A stretch of DNA of 34,261 nt from JAVVUJ01 sp964582545 (GTDB lineage Bacteria > Bacillota > Clostridia > Peptostreptococcales > Anaerovoracaceae): assembly GCA_964582545.1 (NCBI GenBank), contig CAZOSB010000027.1:1-34261 (forward strand), in the 5' to 3' direction. Below, one piece after another: positions 8,486 through 15,576 of the stretch. The position numbers and the translations under genes are program-made. Each line of letters begins with the position of its first letter. Position 1 is the stretch's first letter. Below the pieces are notes generated by a model. It was not told where the DNA came from and did no database searches. It saw nothing but the letters and a program-made list of their open reading frames with translations.

Positions 8486-9616
8486 TTAAACTGCCAGATC
8501 CAAATGTTGAATGGTTCTGGCTTCTCCCGATTCAGTCAAATACATCCCGGTCCTTCGAATCTGCCCGTACTGCTCATTGGTCTGCATAGAGTTTAAGGAA
8601 AACTCCGTGGATGCGCTACCTAAGTAAATAGCCCCTACCCCTGCCTTTCCAATGGAAACCAGCAAATCTTTTCCTTGTTCATCCTTCGTCCAAATCTTTA
8701 AATCCTGAAATACACTGTCATTTTCATCGATCCAGCCATTTCCGTCCTCGTCATAAACGCTGAGGTCTGCGAACCCGTTTCCGCTTTTGGCACCGAACAA
8801 CTCCGTTCCATCATTGATGATACCGTCATTGTTCTTATCTAAAGCTAAAAATCCGCTACCTTCACCCAACATGGAGATGTTTTCTTCTTTTCCATCCCCG
8901 TCAAGGTCAAACAAGAACTTCTGATCCCTTAATGTCGTCACTCCCGGTCCTAAATTTATTACCAATGGATCCGTGAATTTTACAGCCTCTTTAAATTCTA
9001 TGGAAGCATACTGGGAAAAGCTGCGTGACATTTCCACATCTATATTGAATGTGATTTCTCTGCCATCTGCAGTTCTTGCAATGCCTGCAGTCATAAATGT
9101 TGTGTTTTCAGTTTCCGATTGGAATACAGAAGCCTTCACCTCTCTAGTCCAAACACCTGGTATTCGCAAACCGTTACCATTATTATTACCCGAAATACTG
9201 ACGGAACTTATGGATAATTGCGAAGTCTGTTTTCGCTCCAAGGATACGGATTGCATGGTACGACCTTCTTTACCCGTCTTAAACCCCAGAGCCTTCAGCA
9301 TCATTTCTATCAGTATCAGATCTCTTTCTTTCACAGCATCTAAGTTAATGCTACTTATTCCGCTGCTACCGAGTCCACCACCTACAGCCGTCACACCAAC
9401 TCCCGAAAAAGCCTGACGCTGTTGCTCTAAAAATTGCTTTCCTTGGTCTGAAAGTTCCAGCTGATCCATATCCTCCAAATTAACGTTGCCGCCGGTAACT
9501 TCCTTTTTACCTGCAGCTTGATTTCCGAATACCTGCCGTACCGAAATATTCTCAACCCTCACCTGCTGATAAGAGTGAGTAGATCCCATTACGACATTAC
9601 TTGAGTCAATCCTCAT
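8486..9616 (-). CDS. Protein with Ca2+-binding-like Asp-rich loops, function unknown
   Basis: 376 residues with no signal peptide or membrane helix. The N-terminal 150 residues are Gln/Ser-rich and low in recognisable features. From about residue 235 there are three EF-hand/dockerin-like loops: DLDGDGKEE, DKNNDGIINDGTELFG and DEDGNGWIDENDSVF, followed by DLKIWTKDEQG. This arrangement is known from VCBS/hemolysin-type calcium-binding repeats. Similar clostridial proteins also begin with a short MxIxSS...HSY motif; the location and role of that family are not known to me. The start at 9616 has GGGAGGTGG upstream. It is a single-gene unit with its own promoter and terminator. Confidence 0.75.
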   Translation of the reverse strand: MRIDSSNVVMGSTHSYQQVRVENISVRQVFGNQAAGKKEVTGGNVNLEDMDQLELSDQGKQFLEQQRQAFSGVGVTAVGGGLGSSGISSINLDAVKERDLILIEMMLKALGFKTGKEGRTMQSVSLERKQTSQLSISSVSISGNNNGNGLRIPGVWTREVKASVFQSETENTTFMTAGIARTADGREITFNIDVEMSRSFSQYASIEFKEAVKFTDPLVINLGPGVTTLRDQKFLFDLDGDGKEENISMLGEGSGFLALDKNNDGIINDGTELFGAKSGNGFADLSVYDEDGNGWIDENDSVFQDLKIWTKDEQGKDLLVSIGKAGVGAIYLGSASTEFSLNSMQTNEQYGQIRRTGMYLTESGEARTIQHLDLAV

Positions 9617-9648
9617 GGTTCGCCACCTCCCTTTGGCACCATTGGGAC

Positions 9649-9678
9649 ATCATACACTTCTAACTTTAATATCGGCAA
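9649..9678 (-). promoter_or_regulatory. Probable promoter of the Asp-rich protein gene
   Basis: On the minus strand TTGCCG (9673-9678) and TATGAT (9649-9654) are 18 bases apart, 33 bases before the start codon. Confidence 0.45.
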
Positions 9679-9803
9679 AATTTACCAAAACTTAATTGAT
9701 TATTATTCTTTTAGATTTTTCTTTATCCGTAAAAGTATGGAACTTAGCATAAATATGCATAGAACTTAATATGGAAATCTATGGAATATAACATGGAATT
9801 TTA

Positions 9804-9832
9804 TTGCAGAATCATAATTTTTCCTATATAAT
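9804..9832 (+). promoter_or_regulatory. Sigma-A-type promoter of azlCD
   Basis: TTGCAG (9804-9809) and TATAAT (9827-9832) are 17 bases apart. Transcription would begin about 44 bases before the annotated azlC start. Confidence 0.65.
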
Positions 9833-9882
9833 ATGTTAGGATTAACCACAAAAACAAATTACTGCTTGTTTATTACTTAGAA

Positions 9883-10587
9883 ATGGAATTGAAAATGATC
9901 ACGCAATTAAAATTTGCCTTTAAACAAACCATACCCGTTCTTTTAGGATATTTATTTCTGGGAATCGCATTTGGAATTTTATTACAGCAAGCAGGTTACA
10001 ACTTTTTATGGGCCTTATTTATCAGCACTATTGTGTTTGCAGGATCAATGCAGTTTGTATTGATCAGCTTTTTAGGTACGACCATCCCGTTGATCTCCGT
10101 AGCTTTGATTACACTTTCCGTCAATAGTCGCCATATGTTTTATGGCTTATCTTTTATAGAAAAATTTAAAGAAATGGGTAAATTATATCCTTACATGATT
10201 TTTTCTTTAACCGATGAAACATATTCTCTTTTATGCGGAACTCAAATACCTGAAACTATGAATGAAAAGTATGTACGTTTTTTTATGGCTGCCTTCAATC
10301 ACTCTTATTGGATTATAGGTTCTATGATGGGCACCCTTCTGGGGCAAGTGTTACCTTTTGATACCACCGGCATTGATTTTGCTATGACTGCTCTGTTCGT
10401 AGTCATCTTTGTGGAGCAATGGCTCTCTGCCAAATCGCACTTTCCAGCTATAGTGGGACTGCTATGCGGAATTATTTGCCTTTTGATATTTGGAGCTGAT
10501 AACTTTATCTTACCTTCTTTAGTTGTAGCAGTCAGTTTGTTACTTGTCGGAAAAAGATACTCAAAGAATCAGGAGGTTACCGATTGA
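9883..10587 (+). CDS. azlC: AzlC family branched-chain amino acid export subunit
   Basis: 234 residues with about seven hydrophobic segments. The motif LGIAFGILLQQAGYNFLWALFISTIVFAGSMQFVLISFL (described by position, residues 23-62) with its conserved Gly and GSMQF, and the SVNSRHMFYGLS motif near residue 82, are diagnostic of the large subunit of the LIV-E (AzlCD) exporter. It should form a membrane complex with AzlD and export branched-chain amino acids or analogues. No good ribosome binding site precedes ATG 9883 or ATG 9895, so the exact start is uncertain. Export of branched-chain amino acids is notable beside the branched-chain oxidation genes further right, but no direct link is visible. 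Confidence 0.92.
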   Translation: MELKMITQLKFAFKQTIPVLLGYLFLGIAFGILLQQAGYNFLWALFISTIVFAGSMQFVLISFLGTTIPLISVALITLSVNSRHMFYGLSFIEKFKEMGKLYPYMIFSLTDETYSLLCGTQIPETMNEKYVRFFMAAFNHSYWIIGSMMGTLLGQVLPFDTTGIDFAMTALFVVIFVEQWLSAKSHFPAIVGLLCGIICLLIFGADNFILPSLVVAVSLLLVGKRYSKNQEVTD

Positions 10588-10913
10588 TGGAATACATGCA
10601 CGAATTCGCCATCATCCTTACAGTAGCAGTATGTACCTTTGCAACCAGAGTTTTTCCATTTCTGCTCTTTGGGAGAAACGGAGAACCTTCTCCCACGGTA
10701 AAATACTTGGGACTTGTGTTGCCCTCTTCTGTAATGGCAATTTTGATAGTATATTGCTTAAAGAATGTTCAATTGTCAGCGCTGAGCTCCGTGGTTCCAT
10801 CCTTTCTCGCCATTGCCATTGTAGTAGGTCTACACCTTTGGAAAAGGAACAATTTACTGAGCATCGGTGTCGGTACGCTCAGCTACATGGTGATGATTCA
10901 ATACTTATTTTAG
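10587..10913 (+). CDS. azlD: AzlD family branched-chain amino acid export subunit
   Basis: 108 residues with four hydrophobic segments and the family features ATRVFPFLLFG and KYLGLVLPSSVMAILIVYCL. It is the small partner of AzlC. The ATG at 10587 shares bases with the azlC TGA (TGATG) and has AGGAGG at 10571-10576, which makes it a better start than TTG 10584. The overlap implies translational coupling. Confidence 0.9.
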   Translation: MEYMHEFAIILTVAVCTFATRVFPFLLFGRNGEPSPTVKYLGLVLPSSVMAILIVYCLKNVQLSALSSVVPSFLAIAIVVGLHLWKRNNLLSIGVGTLSYMVMIQYLF

Positions 10914-11034
10914 GCATTTTAGGCACACAAAAAAACAGATAACCCGCGGTGGCAGATCATCTATGTATTATGTTTTTTATATTGTTTTTTTATTTTTACT
11001 CATTTATAAAAAATCATTGATGGTGATGACCTAA

Positions 11035-11349
11035 TTACGCCTTAAATTTTACAGCGGTTCCATAAGCGATCACCTCAGCGGCGCCTGTCATAATTGCAGA
11101 AGAAGCATACCGAATATTAACTATCGCATCTGCACCTAGGTTTTGTGCCTCCTGTACCATCCTTTTTGATGCCAAAGCTCTAGCATCATTCATCATTGCA
11201 TTGTAAGATTCCAGTTCCCCACCTATGATGGTTTTCAACCCCTGGGTAATATCTCTTCCAATGTGCTTGGTTTGAATAGTACTACCCTTCACAATGCCTA
11301 ACATCTCCAACTCTTTTCCCGTGATATAATCAGTATTCACTAAGATCAT
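11035..11349 (-). CDS. YbjQ/UPF0145 family protein
   Basis: 104 residues from ATG 11349. The protein begins MILVNTDYITGKELEMLGIVKGSTIQ as is usual for YbjQ, and contains GGELESYNAMMNDARALASKRM and LGADAIVNIRYASS. The family forms small pentameric domains of unknown function, once called heavy-metal-binding-like. GTG 11361 is also open, but AAGGAG at 11362-11367 is spaced correctly for the ATG. The start overlaps the end of the small membrane protein gene by about 20 bases, so the two are likely coupled. Confidence 0.9.
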   Translation of the reverse strand: MILVNTDYITGKELEMLGIVKGSTIQTKHIGRDITQGLKTIIGGELESYNAMMNDARALASKRMVQEAQNLGADAIVNIRYASSAIMTGAAEVIAYGTAVKFKA

Positions 11350-11563
11350 CTTCCTCACCACTCCTTATTTCTTTTATTCTTCCAATGAGCACAGATATGC
11401 TCAAACCGATTAGTGCTAGGGGAAGCAACAGTGCTATCCCTTTTAAAAATATAGAAATTGGACCGAATGAAAGTATACCTACAGCAAAGGCTAAATAATA
11501 TAAGACAATTACTGTAACTATAATCACCGGCGCAATTAATTTTTTTATATGATTATTGTTCAT
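11330..11563 (-). CDS. Small two-helix membrane protein, unknown function
   Basis: 77 residues: two hydrophobic helices (about 8-32 and 36-58), then a charged tail RIKEIRSGEEDDLSEY. A basic N-terminus (MNNNHIKK) suggests the N-terminus is inside. AGGGTGA precedes the start. It overlaps the following YbjQ gene and is presumably co-transcribed with it; a role in recruiting YbjQ to the membrane is only a guess. I do not recognise a family. Confidence 0.65.
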   Translation of the reverse strand: MNNNHIKKLIAPVIIVTVIVLYYLAFAVGILSFGPISIFLKGIALLLPLALIGLSISVLIGRIKEIRSGEEDDLSEY

Positions 11564-11577
11564 AAATCACCCTTTAA

Positions 11578-11632
11578 CTATTTCACATAGTGTAATCCGC
11601 CATGTGCGTTTTCGATATAATCGAAATTCTCG
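11578..11632. repeat. 55-bp direct repeat, left copy at contig end
   Basis: This 55-bp sequence is repeated exactly at 11733-11787, directly on the other side of the N run. Exact identity that ends precisely at the Ns on both sides fits a k-mer overlap between two contigs that was not merged. Confidence 0.9.
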
Positions 11633-11732
11633 NNNNNNNNNNNNNNNNNNNNNNNNNNNNNNNNNNNNNNNNNNNNNNNNNNNNNNNNNNNNNNNNNNNN
11701 NNNNNNNNNNNNNNNNNNNNNNNNNNNNNNNN
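11633..11732. other. Assembly gap of 100 N
   Basis: A run of exactly 100 Ns, the usual placeholder for a scaffold join of unknown length. See the flanking 55-bp duplicates; the true distance may be zero or negative. Confidence 0.98.
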
Positions 11733-11787
11733 CTATTTCACATAGTGTAATCCGCCATGTGCGTTTTCGATATAATCGAAATTCTCG
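11733..11787. repeat. 55-bp direct repeat, right copy, with long imperfect hairpin
   Basis: Exact copy of 11578-11632. Within it TTTCGAT-ATA-ATCGAAA forms a perfect stem, and outside that GCCATG pairs with CATGGC (the latter continuing to about 11793), giving an imperfect stem of about 18 bp with a three-base loop. Such an intergenic hairpin, if present in many copies, would explain why the assembler broke here. Confidence 0.8.
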
Positions 11788-11941
11788 CATGGCACTTTAA
11801 TATTATAATGTAAAAGCTTCCTTTATGTTATATTTTAATATAATGTTAGTTGCTTTTATATTATAACATGAATATAGCGCTTTTGAGTATAAATATTTGC
11901 CATAATGCAAAAATAATATTTATTTAGGAAAGGAATTATAT

Positions 11942-12091
11942 ATGGATAATAATAAAAACAGGATGAAGGACCGAAACAAAAGTAATCCGGAATTAAGAAA
12001 GATGAAACCAAAAGAAAATGCGGATGCAGGAATAGAAAATGGACACAAAATCGGCATTCACACCAGCAAGCATGAAAAATCCGGAAAGTAA
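11942..12091 (+). CDS. Short basic hydrophilic ORF before tlp, candidate small spore protein
   Basis: A 49-residue ORF beginning MDNNKNRMKDRNKSNPELRK and ending HTSKHEKSGK. It is very hydrophilic, rich in Lys, Asn and Glu, with no hydrophobic core. AGGAAAGGA (11926-11934) gives a fair ribosome binding site, and the stop is 12 bases before the Tlp start with a further AAGGAG between. In Bacillus subtilis tlp is preceded by the small spore protein gene sspN, so position, size and composition suggest an equivalent role, but I see no clear sequence similarity to SspN. Being short, it could also be a chance ORF. Confidence 0.55.
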   Translation: MDNNKNRMKDRNKSNPELRKMKPKENADAGIENGHKIGIHTSKHEKSGK

Positions 12092-12103
12092 AGGAGAATC
12101 AGA

Positions 12104-12325
12104 ATGGGAAACATCGATAATCGAGAGGACAATGCTGGAAGAATTCAAGAAGCATTGCAAAACACAAAGGATAACGTTAATTTTGCCAATCAGGTCATAG
12201 AGAAAACCGTAGATAAAAAGCTAAAAGAGGAACTCATAGCAAAGAATCAACGGAGAGAAAAAGCAATCACCAACATGGAGCATGAAATCATAGAAGAAAA
12301 AGCCTTTCAGCAGGTTAATCAATAG
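12104..12325 (+). CDS. tlp: Small acid-soluble spore protein Tlp
   Basis: 73 residues: MGNIDNREDNAGRIQEALQNTKDN at the start matches the Tlp pattern of D-R-x-D-N-x-x-x-L-Q-x-x-x-x-N-T, and KEELIAKNQRREKAITNMEHEIIEEK matches its KNxRREQxI..xxxEIxDE end. Tlp is made in the forespore and packed in the spore core. It is the clearest sign that this organism sporulates or descends from a sporulating line. AAGGAG precedes the start and an intrinsic terminator follows. Confidence 0.88.
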   Translation: MGNIDNREDNAGRIQEALQNTKDNVNFANQVIEKTVDKKLKEELIAKNQRREKAITNMEHEIIEEKAFQQVNQ

Positions 12326-12374
12326 GAATGGCTGCAAGGTATCTACCCTAATACTATCCTTATCAATATTTATC

Positions 12375-12415
12375 ATCAAAGAAAGCTTTACACTCTATTT
12401 AAAAGCTTTTTTTGA
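12375..12415 (+). terminator. Intrinsic terminator after tlp
   Basis: ATCAAAGAAAGCTTT pairs with AAAGCTTTTTTTGAT (one G-U pair), with an 11-base loop. The right arm provides the T run in the plus direction. Confidence 0.75.
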
Positions 12416-12438
12416 TTTACTTTAAAGTTGATAATTCC

Positions 12439-12468
12439 TTGCAGAATGACCACCAACTATGGTAAAAT
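12439..12468 (+). promoter_or_regulatory. Sigma-A-type promoter of the ACT-UPF0210-symporter operon
   Basis: TTGCAG (12439-12444) and TAAAAT (12463-12468) are 18 bases apart. The start codon of the ACT gene is 48 bases downstream. Confidence 0.5.
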
Positions 12469-12516
12469 GAATCAAATTATTACAAAAAACTTATGAAGAG
12501 CAACTGAGGAGGAACA

Positions 12517-12780
12517 ATGAGAGCAGTAGTTACTGTACTAGGTAAAGATAAAGTAGGGATTCTGGCAGGAGTAAGTACAACCTGTGCCGGCGCCAATACC
12601 AATGTTATAGAGGTAACACAATCCGTGCTTCAAGATTATTTCGCTATGGTCATGCTGATAGATATATCCAATATGAGCTGTGATTTGGAAAAGCTGAAGG
12701 AAAATTTAGCTGCGAACCTTCCCGACATGGTCATACACGTGATGCATGAGAATATTTTTAATTCCATGCATCGTATATAG
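12517..12780 (+). CDS. ACT domain protein, UPF0237 family
   Basis: 87 residues making up a single ACT domain: RAVVTVLGKDKVGILAGVSTTCAGANTNVIEVTQSVLQDYFAMVMLIDIS gives the beta-alpha-beta-beta order with the ligand-loop DKVGI. UPF0237 proteins are stand-alone ACT domains expected to bind a small ligand such as an amino acid. The gene lies 12 bases before a UPF0210 gene, a pairing conserved in many bacteria. GAGGAGG precedes the start. What it senses is unknown. Confidence 0.92.
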   Translation: MRAVVTVLGKDKVGILAGVSTTCAGANTNVIEVTQSVLQDYFAMVMLIDISNMSCDLEKLKENLAANLPDMVIHVMHENIFNSMHRI

Positions 12781-12792
12781 GGGAGGAAACAC

Positions 12793-14151
12793 ATGCTGAA
12801 TATGAGCGACATCATGGAAACTATCACCATGATTCAGGATGAAAACTTAGACATTCGTACCATCACCATGGGGATTTCTCTGTTGGATTGCTGCGACAGC
12901 AATATCGACCTTTCCTGTGATAAAATTTATAACAAAATCATAAATTGTGCTAAGGACTTAGTCCCTACCAGTGAAGCTATTGAAAAAAAATATGGAATTC
13001 CCATAGTAAATAAAAGGATTTCTGTAACCCCTATTGCCATGCTTGTAGCCGCTTCAGGGGGGGATCCAGTAAAATATGCCAAAACATTGGACAAAGCCGC
13101 TAAAGCTGTCGGCGTAAATTTTGTGGGCGGTTTTTCCGCCTTGGTTCATAAGGGTTTTTCTGCGGGGGATAAGGCCCTCATAGAAGCGATTCCGAAAGCT
13201 TTGGCTGAAACAGAATTCGTCTGTTCTTCCGTAAATATTGGAACCACAAAATCAGGTATCAATATGGATGCGGTCAAATTGATGGGTAATATCGTGAGAG
13301 AATGTGCAGAACTCACGGAGGATCGTCAATGTATCGGCGCTGCAAAATTAGTTGTTTTTTGCAATGCCCCTGAGGACAATCCTTTTATGGCAGGTGCTTT
13401 TCACGGAGTGGGCGAGCCGGACTGTGTCATCAATGTGGGAGTTTCAGGACCTGGAGTAGTTCGTTCGGCCCTCTCTAAGATACCGAAGGATACCAGCTTG
13501 GAAGAAATAGCAGAAGTAATCAAAAAAACAGCTTTTAAAATAACGAGAATGGGTCAATTGGTAGGGAATGAAGCTTCTGAAATGTTAGGAGTACCCTTTG
13601 GAATCATAGATTTATCCCTGGCTCCTACCCCTGCCATAGGAGATTCCGTGGCATATATTTTAGAAGAAATCGGTTTAGAGCAATGCGGTGCTCACGGTAC
13701 CACTGCTGCATTGGCCATGCTCAATGACGCCGTTAAAAAAGGTGGTGTAATGGCCTCTTCCAGCGTAGGCGGACTGTCAGGTGCTTTTATACCTGTAACA
13801 GAAGATGCGGGAATGATCGCTGCTGCCCGTACCGGAACCCTAACCATAGAAAAATTGGAAGCTATGACTGCCGTTTGTTCTGTGGGTCTGGATATGATCG
13901 TCATTCCCGGGGATACGAAAGCGGAAGTAATCTCTGCCATTATCGCTGACGAAGCGGCCATCGGTATGATTAACTCCAAGACTACAGCAGTGCGAGTCAT
14001 TCCAGCCATCGGACGATCCAATGGTGAAGAGCTTGATTTTGGTGGATTGTTGGGTAATGGTCCCGTGATGAAAATCAATCCTAAGTCCCCTGCGATTATG
14101 ATCAATCGAGGAGGGAGAATCCCAGCACCCTTACAAAGTTTAAAAAATTAA
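12793..14151 (+). CDS. PFL/UPF0210 (DUF711) family protein
   Basis: 452 residues, the usual length. Typical motifs include MDENLDIRTITMGISLLDC-like N-terminus (residues 15-35), VGGFSALVHKGFS near 113, INMDAVKLMG near 156, GVGEPDCVINVGVSGPGVV near 208, and LEEIGLEQCGAHGTTAALAMLND near 295. The family is cytosolic and related in fold to glycyl-radical (pyruvate formate-lyase-like) proteins without the known catalytic chemistry; its reaction is undetermined. Its constant ACT partner and, here, a following amino acid symporter suggest a role tied to amino acid levels. GGGAGG precedes the start. Confidence 0.93.
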   Translation: MLNMSDIMETITMIQDENLDIRTITMGISLLDCCDSNIDLSCDKIYNKIINCAKDLVPTSEAIEKKYGIPIVNKRISVTPIAMLVAASGGDPVKYAKTLDKAAKAVGVNFVGGFSALVHKGFSAGDKALIEAIPKALAETEFVCSSVNIGTTKSGINMDAVKLMGNIVRECAELTEDRQCIGAAKLVVFCNAPEDNPFMAGAFHGVGEPDCVINVGVSGPGVVRSALSKIPKDTSLEEIAEVIKKTAFKITRMGQLVGNEASEMLGVPFGIIDLSLAPTPAIGDSVAYILEEIGLEQCGAHGTTAALAMLNDAVKKGGVMASSSVGGLSGAFIPVTEDAGMIAAARTGTLTIEKLEAMTAVCSVGLDMIVIPGDTKAEVISAIIADEAAIGMINSKTTAVRVIPAIGRSNGEELDFGGLLGNGPVMKINPKSPAIMINRGGRIPAPLQSLKN

Positions 14152-14189
14152 TAATTTCATAAATTTAATAAATGTAGGGAGGAATTACT

Positions 14190-15446
14190 ATGAAGAGGTT
14201 AAGTCTGACTACGAAAATTTTTATTGGATTGTTAGCGGGTGTCGGTGCGGGTATTATTTGTTTTTCAACAAGTAGTAGTGCCTTTGCCGATCAATTTATC
14301 GCTCCCATCGGCACAATTTTCTTAAATCTGGTAAAAATGTTAATCGTACCCTTGGTTTTTTCTTCCCTGGTAATCGGTGTAACGGGATTAGGAGATATGA
14401 AGAAGTTGGGCAGAATCGGGGTCAAAACCCTGTTACTGTTTACTTGCACTACAATCATTGCCGTTACCATCGGATTATTCATGGGAAATATGGTTGATTT
14501 AGGTGGAGGTGTTACCATAGCCGGTGGTGAGACAATGGTCATGGATTCTACAGAACCGCCTTCTTTCATTGAAACGCTAATATCCATCTTCCCAAGCAAT
14601 CCCTTGAAAGCAATGGTAGAAGCCCAAATGCTACCCATTATTGTTTTTGCCCTATTCATCGGACTTGGAATCACCATGGTAGGTGACCCTGCCAAGCCTT
14701 TAGAGTCGTGCATCAATGCAATTGCAGAGGTCATGTATAAGCTCACCTCTGTTATTATGAAAATGGCACCCCTGGGTGTATTCGGTCTGATTACACCCAT
14801 CATAGCAAAAAATGGACCAGAAGTTCTGGCACCATTATCCATGCTCATTGTGGTGGCTTTTGTCGCTTCCTTCCTACATATGATTATCACCTATTCTGCT
14901 TTAGTAAAAATCTTTGCAAAAATGAATCCATTGCGTTTCTGGAAAGCGCTGATGCCCAGTGGTGTCTTGGCCTTTAGTACTTGCAGCAGCTCGGGAGCAT
15001 TACCGGTGACATTGAAATGCACTAGAGACGATTTGGGTGTTTCCAATGGAGTTGCCAGCTTCGTTCTACCCTTGGGAGCTACTGTACATATGGATGGAAC
15101 TTCCATTTATCAAGGGGTCTGTGCACTATTCGTTGCCAATGTCATCGGGGTGGACTTATCCTTTGCCCAACAGATCACCATCGTATCAACCACAGTGTTG
15201 GCTTCTATCGGGACAGCAGGTGTTCCCGGAGCGGGATTTATCATGCTGACTATGGTTCTGACTTCCATCGGTCTTCCATTAGAAGCTACTGGACTGATCG
15301 TGGGAGTTGATCGAATTCTGGACATGGCCCGTACCACCGTCAATGTCTTTGGGGATGCGGCGGTTGCAGTGGCAGTTGCCGGTCTGGAGGGGGAAAAGCT
15401 AAATTTGGTAAAACCATCAGCCACGGACAATTCAGAAATCATTTGA
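14190..15446 (+). CDS. Dicarboxylate/amino acid:cation symporter (DAACS/EAAT family)
   Basis: 418 residues. The eight-helix, two-hairpin plan of the glutamate transporter family is visible: the serine-rich tip of hairpin 1 reads FSTCSSSGALPVTLKC (near residue 263), followed by GATVHMDGTSIYQG (the MDGT cation site, near 296) and the last helix with RTTVNVFGDAAVAVAVA (near 380). It imports a dicarboxylate or amino acid with Na+ or H+; aspartate, glutamate, serine or threonine are possible. In GltPh numbering the substrate-binding Asp and Asn in helix 8 (D..R.TVNVxGD) are kept; the residue after the arginine (MARTT) suits acidic substrates. It follows the UPF0210 gene by 38 bases with GGGAGG before the start. 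Confidence 0.93.
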   Translation: MKRLSLTTKIFIGLLAGVGAGIICFSTSSSAFADQFIAPIGTIFLNLVKMLIVPLVFSSLVIGVTGLGDMKKLGRIGVKTLLLFTCTTIIAVTIGLFMGNMVDLGGGVTIAGGETMVMDSTEPPSFIETLISIFPSNPLKAMVEAQMLPIIVFALFIGLGITMVGDPAKPLESCINAIAEVMYKLTSVIMKMAPLGVFGLITPIIAKNGPEVLAPLSMLIVVAFVASFLHMIITYSALVKIFAKMNPLRFWKALMPSGVLAFSTCSSSGALPVTLKCTRDDLGVSNGVASFVLPLGATVHMDGTSIYQGVCALFVANVIGVDLSFAQQITIVSTTVLASIGTAGVPGAGFIMLTMVLTSIGLPLEATGLIVGVDRILDMARTTVNVFGDAAVAVAVAGLEGEKLNLVKPSATDNSEII

Positions 15447-15467
15447 AGACTTATTTTAAATATTCTC

Positions 15468-15517
15468 TAATACTATGCTATAATTAAAAAATCGTTTTTA
15501 ATTATAGCATAGTATTA
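15468..15517. repeat. Perfect 23-bp inverted repeat hairpin
   Basis: The arms 15468-15490 and 15495-15517 are exact reverse complements around the loop ATCG. The stem is AT-rich with the core AATTAAAAA-ATCG-TTTTTAATT. It sits between two convergent genes. There is no T run after it in either direction, so it is not a classical terminator. A related hairpin occurs at 21200-21228. Confidence 0.85.
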
Positions 15518-15522
15518 GAAAG

Positions 15523-15557
15523 AAAGGTCTGCCTATTTATTTTTCGAGCAGACCTTT
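15523..15557. terminator. Bidirectional terminator between symporter and mnmM
   Basis: AAAGGTCTGC (15523-15532) pairs with GCAGACCTTT (15548-15557). On the minus strand CTTTCT follows the arm; on the plus strand GGTGTTGATTTTTT follows, so it can plausibly serve both converging genes. Confidence 0.65.
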
Positions 15558-15576
15558 GGTGTTGATTTTTTCGTTA

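Larger units (their letters stand above)
11564..11941. other. Gene-free stretch containing the assembly gap
   Basis: This stretch separates the minus-strand small membrane protein gene from the plus-strand spore-protein pair. It holds the 55-bp duplicated contig ends, 100 Ns, a long imperfect hairpin, and AT-rich sequence with an inverted pair ATGTTATA / TATAACAT (about 11825-11869). No convincing promoter for the 11942 ORF was found: a CATAATG at 11901 resembles a forespore -10 element but lacks a matching -35. Confidence 0.7.

Noticed and set aside
9794..9808. GG...GC string before azlC as a sigma-54 promoter
   Set aside because: Spacing is nine bases and the -24 C is missing, while TTGCAG-N17-TATAAT explains the site.
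10943..10975. GATAACCCGCGGTGGCAGATC after azlD as a T-box or terminator
   Set aside because: It resembles part of the T-box GGTGG..CCGCGG sequence only superficially; there is no long leader, specifier loop or gene placed after it, and no good stem plus T run.
11556..11790. Open frames running through the N gap on both strands
   Set aside because: They consist mainly of undetermined residues and of the duplicated 55-mer.
11870..11910. Forespore sigma-G promoter before the 49-residue ORF and tlp
   Set aside because: GAATA and CATAATG are present but about 26 bases apart, too far for sigma-G.
13692..14105. 137-residue minus-strand frame inside the UPF0210 gene (and similar frames at 14291-14890, 15110-15442, 26203-26589 and 8973-9416)
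   Set aside because: They lie antisense within well-supported genes, have low-complexity composition, and lack ribosome binding sites and recognisable domains.
15468..15517. Treating the 23-bp hairpin as a classical terminator
   Set aside because: Neither side has a T run; the neighbouring 15523-15557 hairpin is the better terminator.
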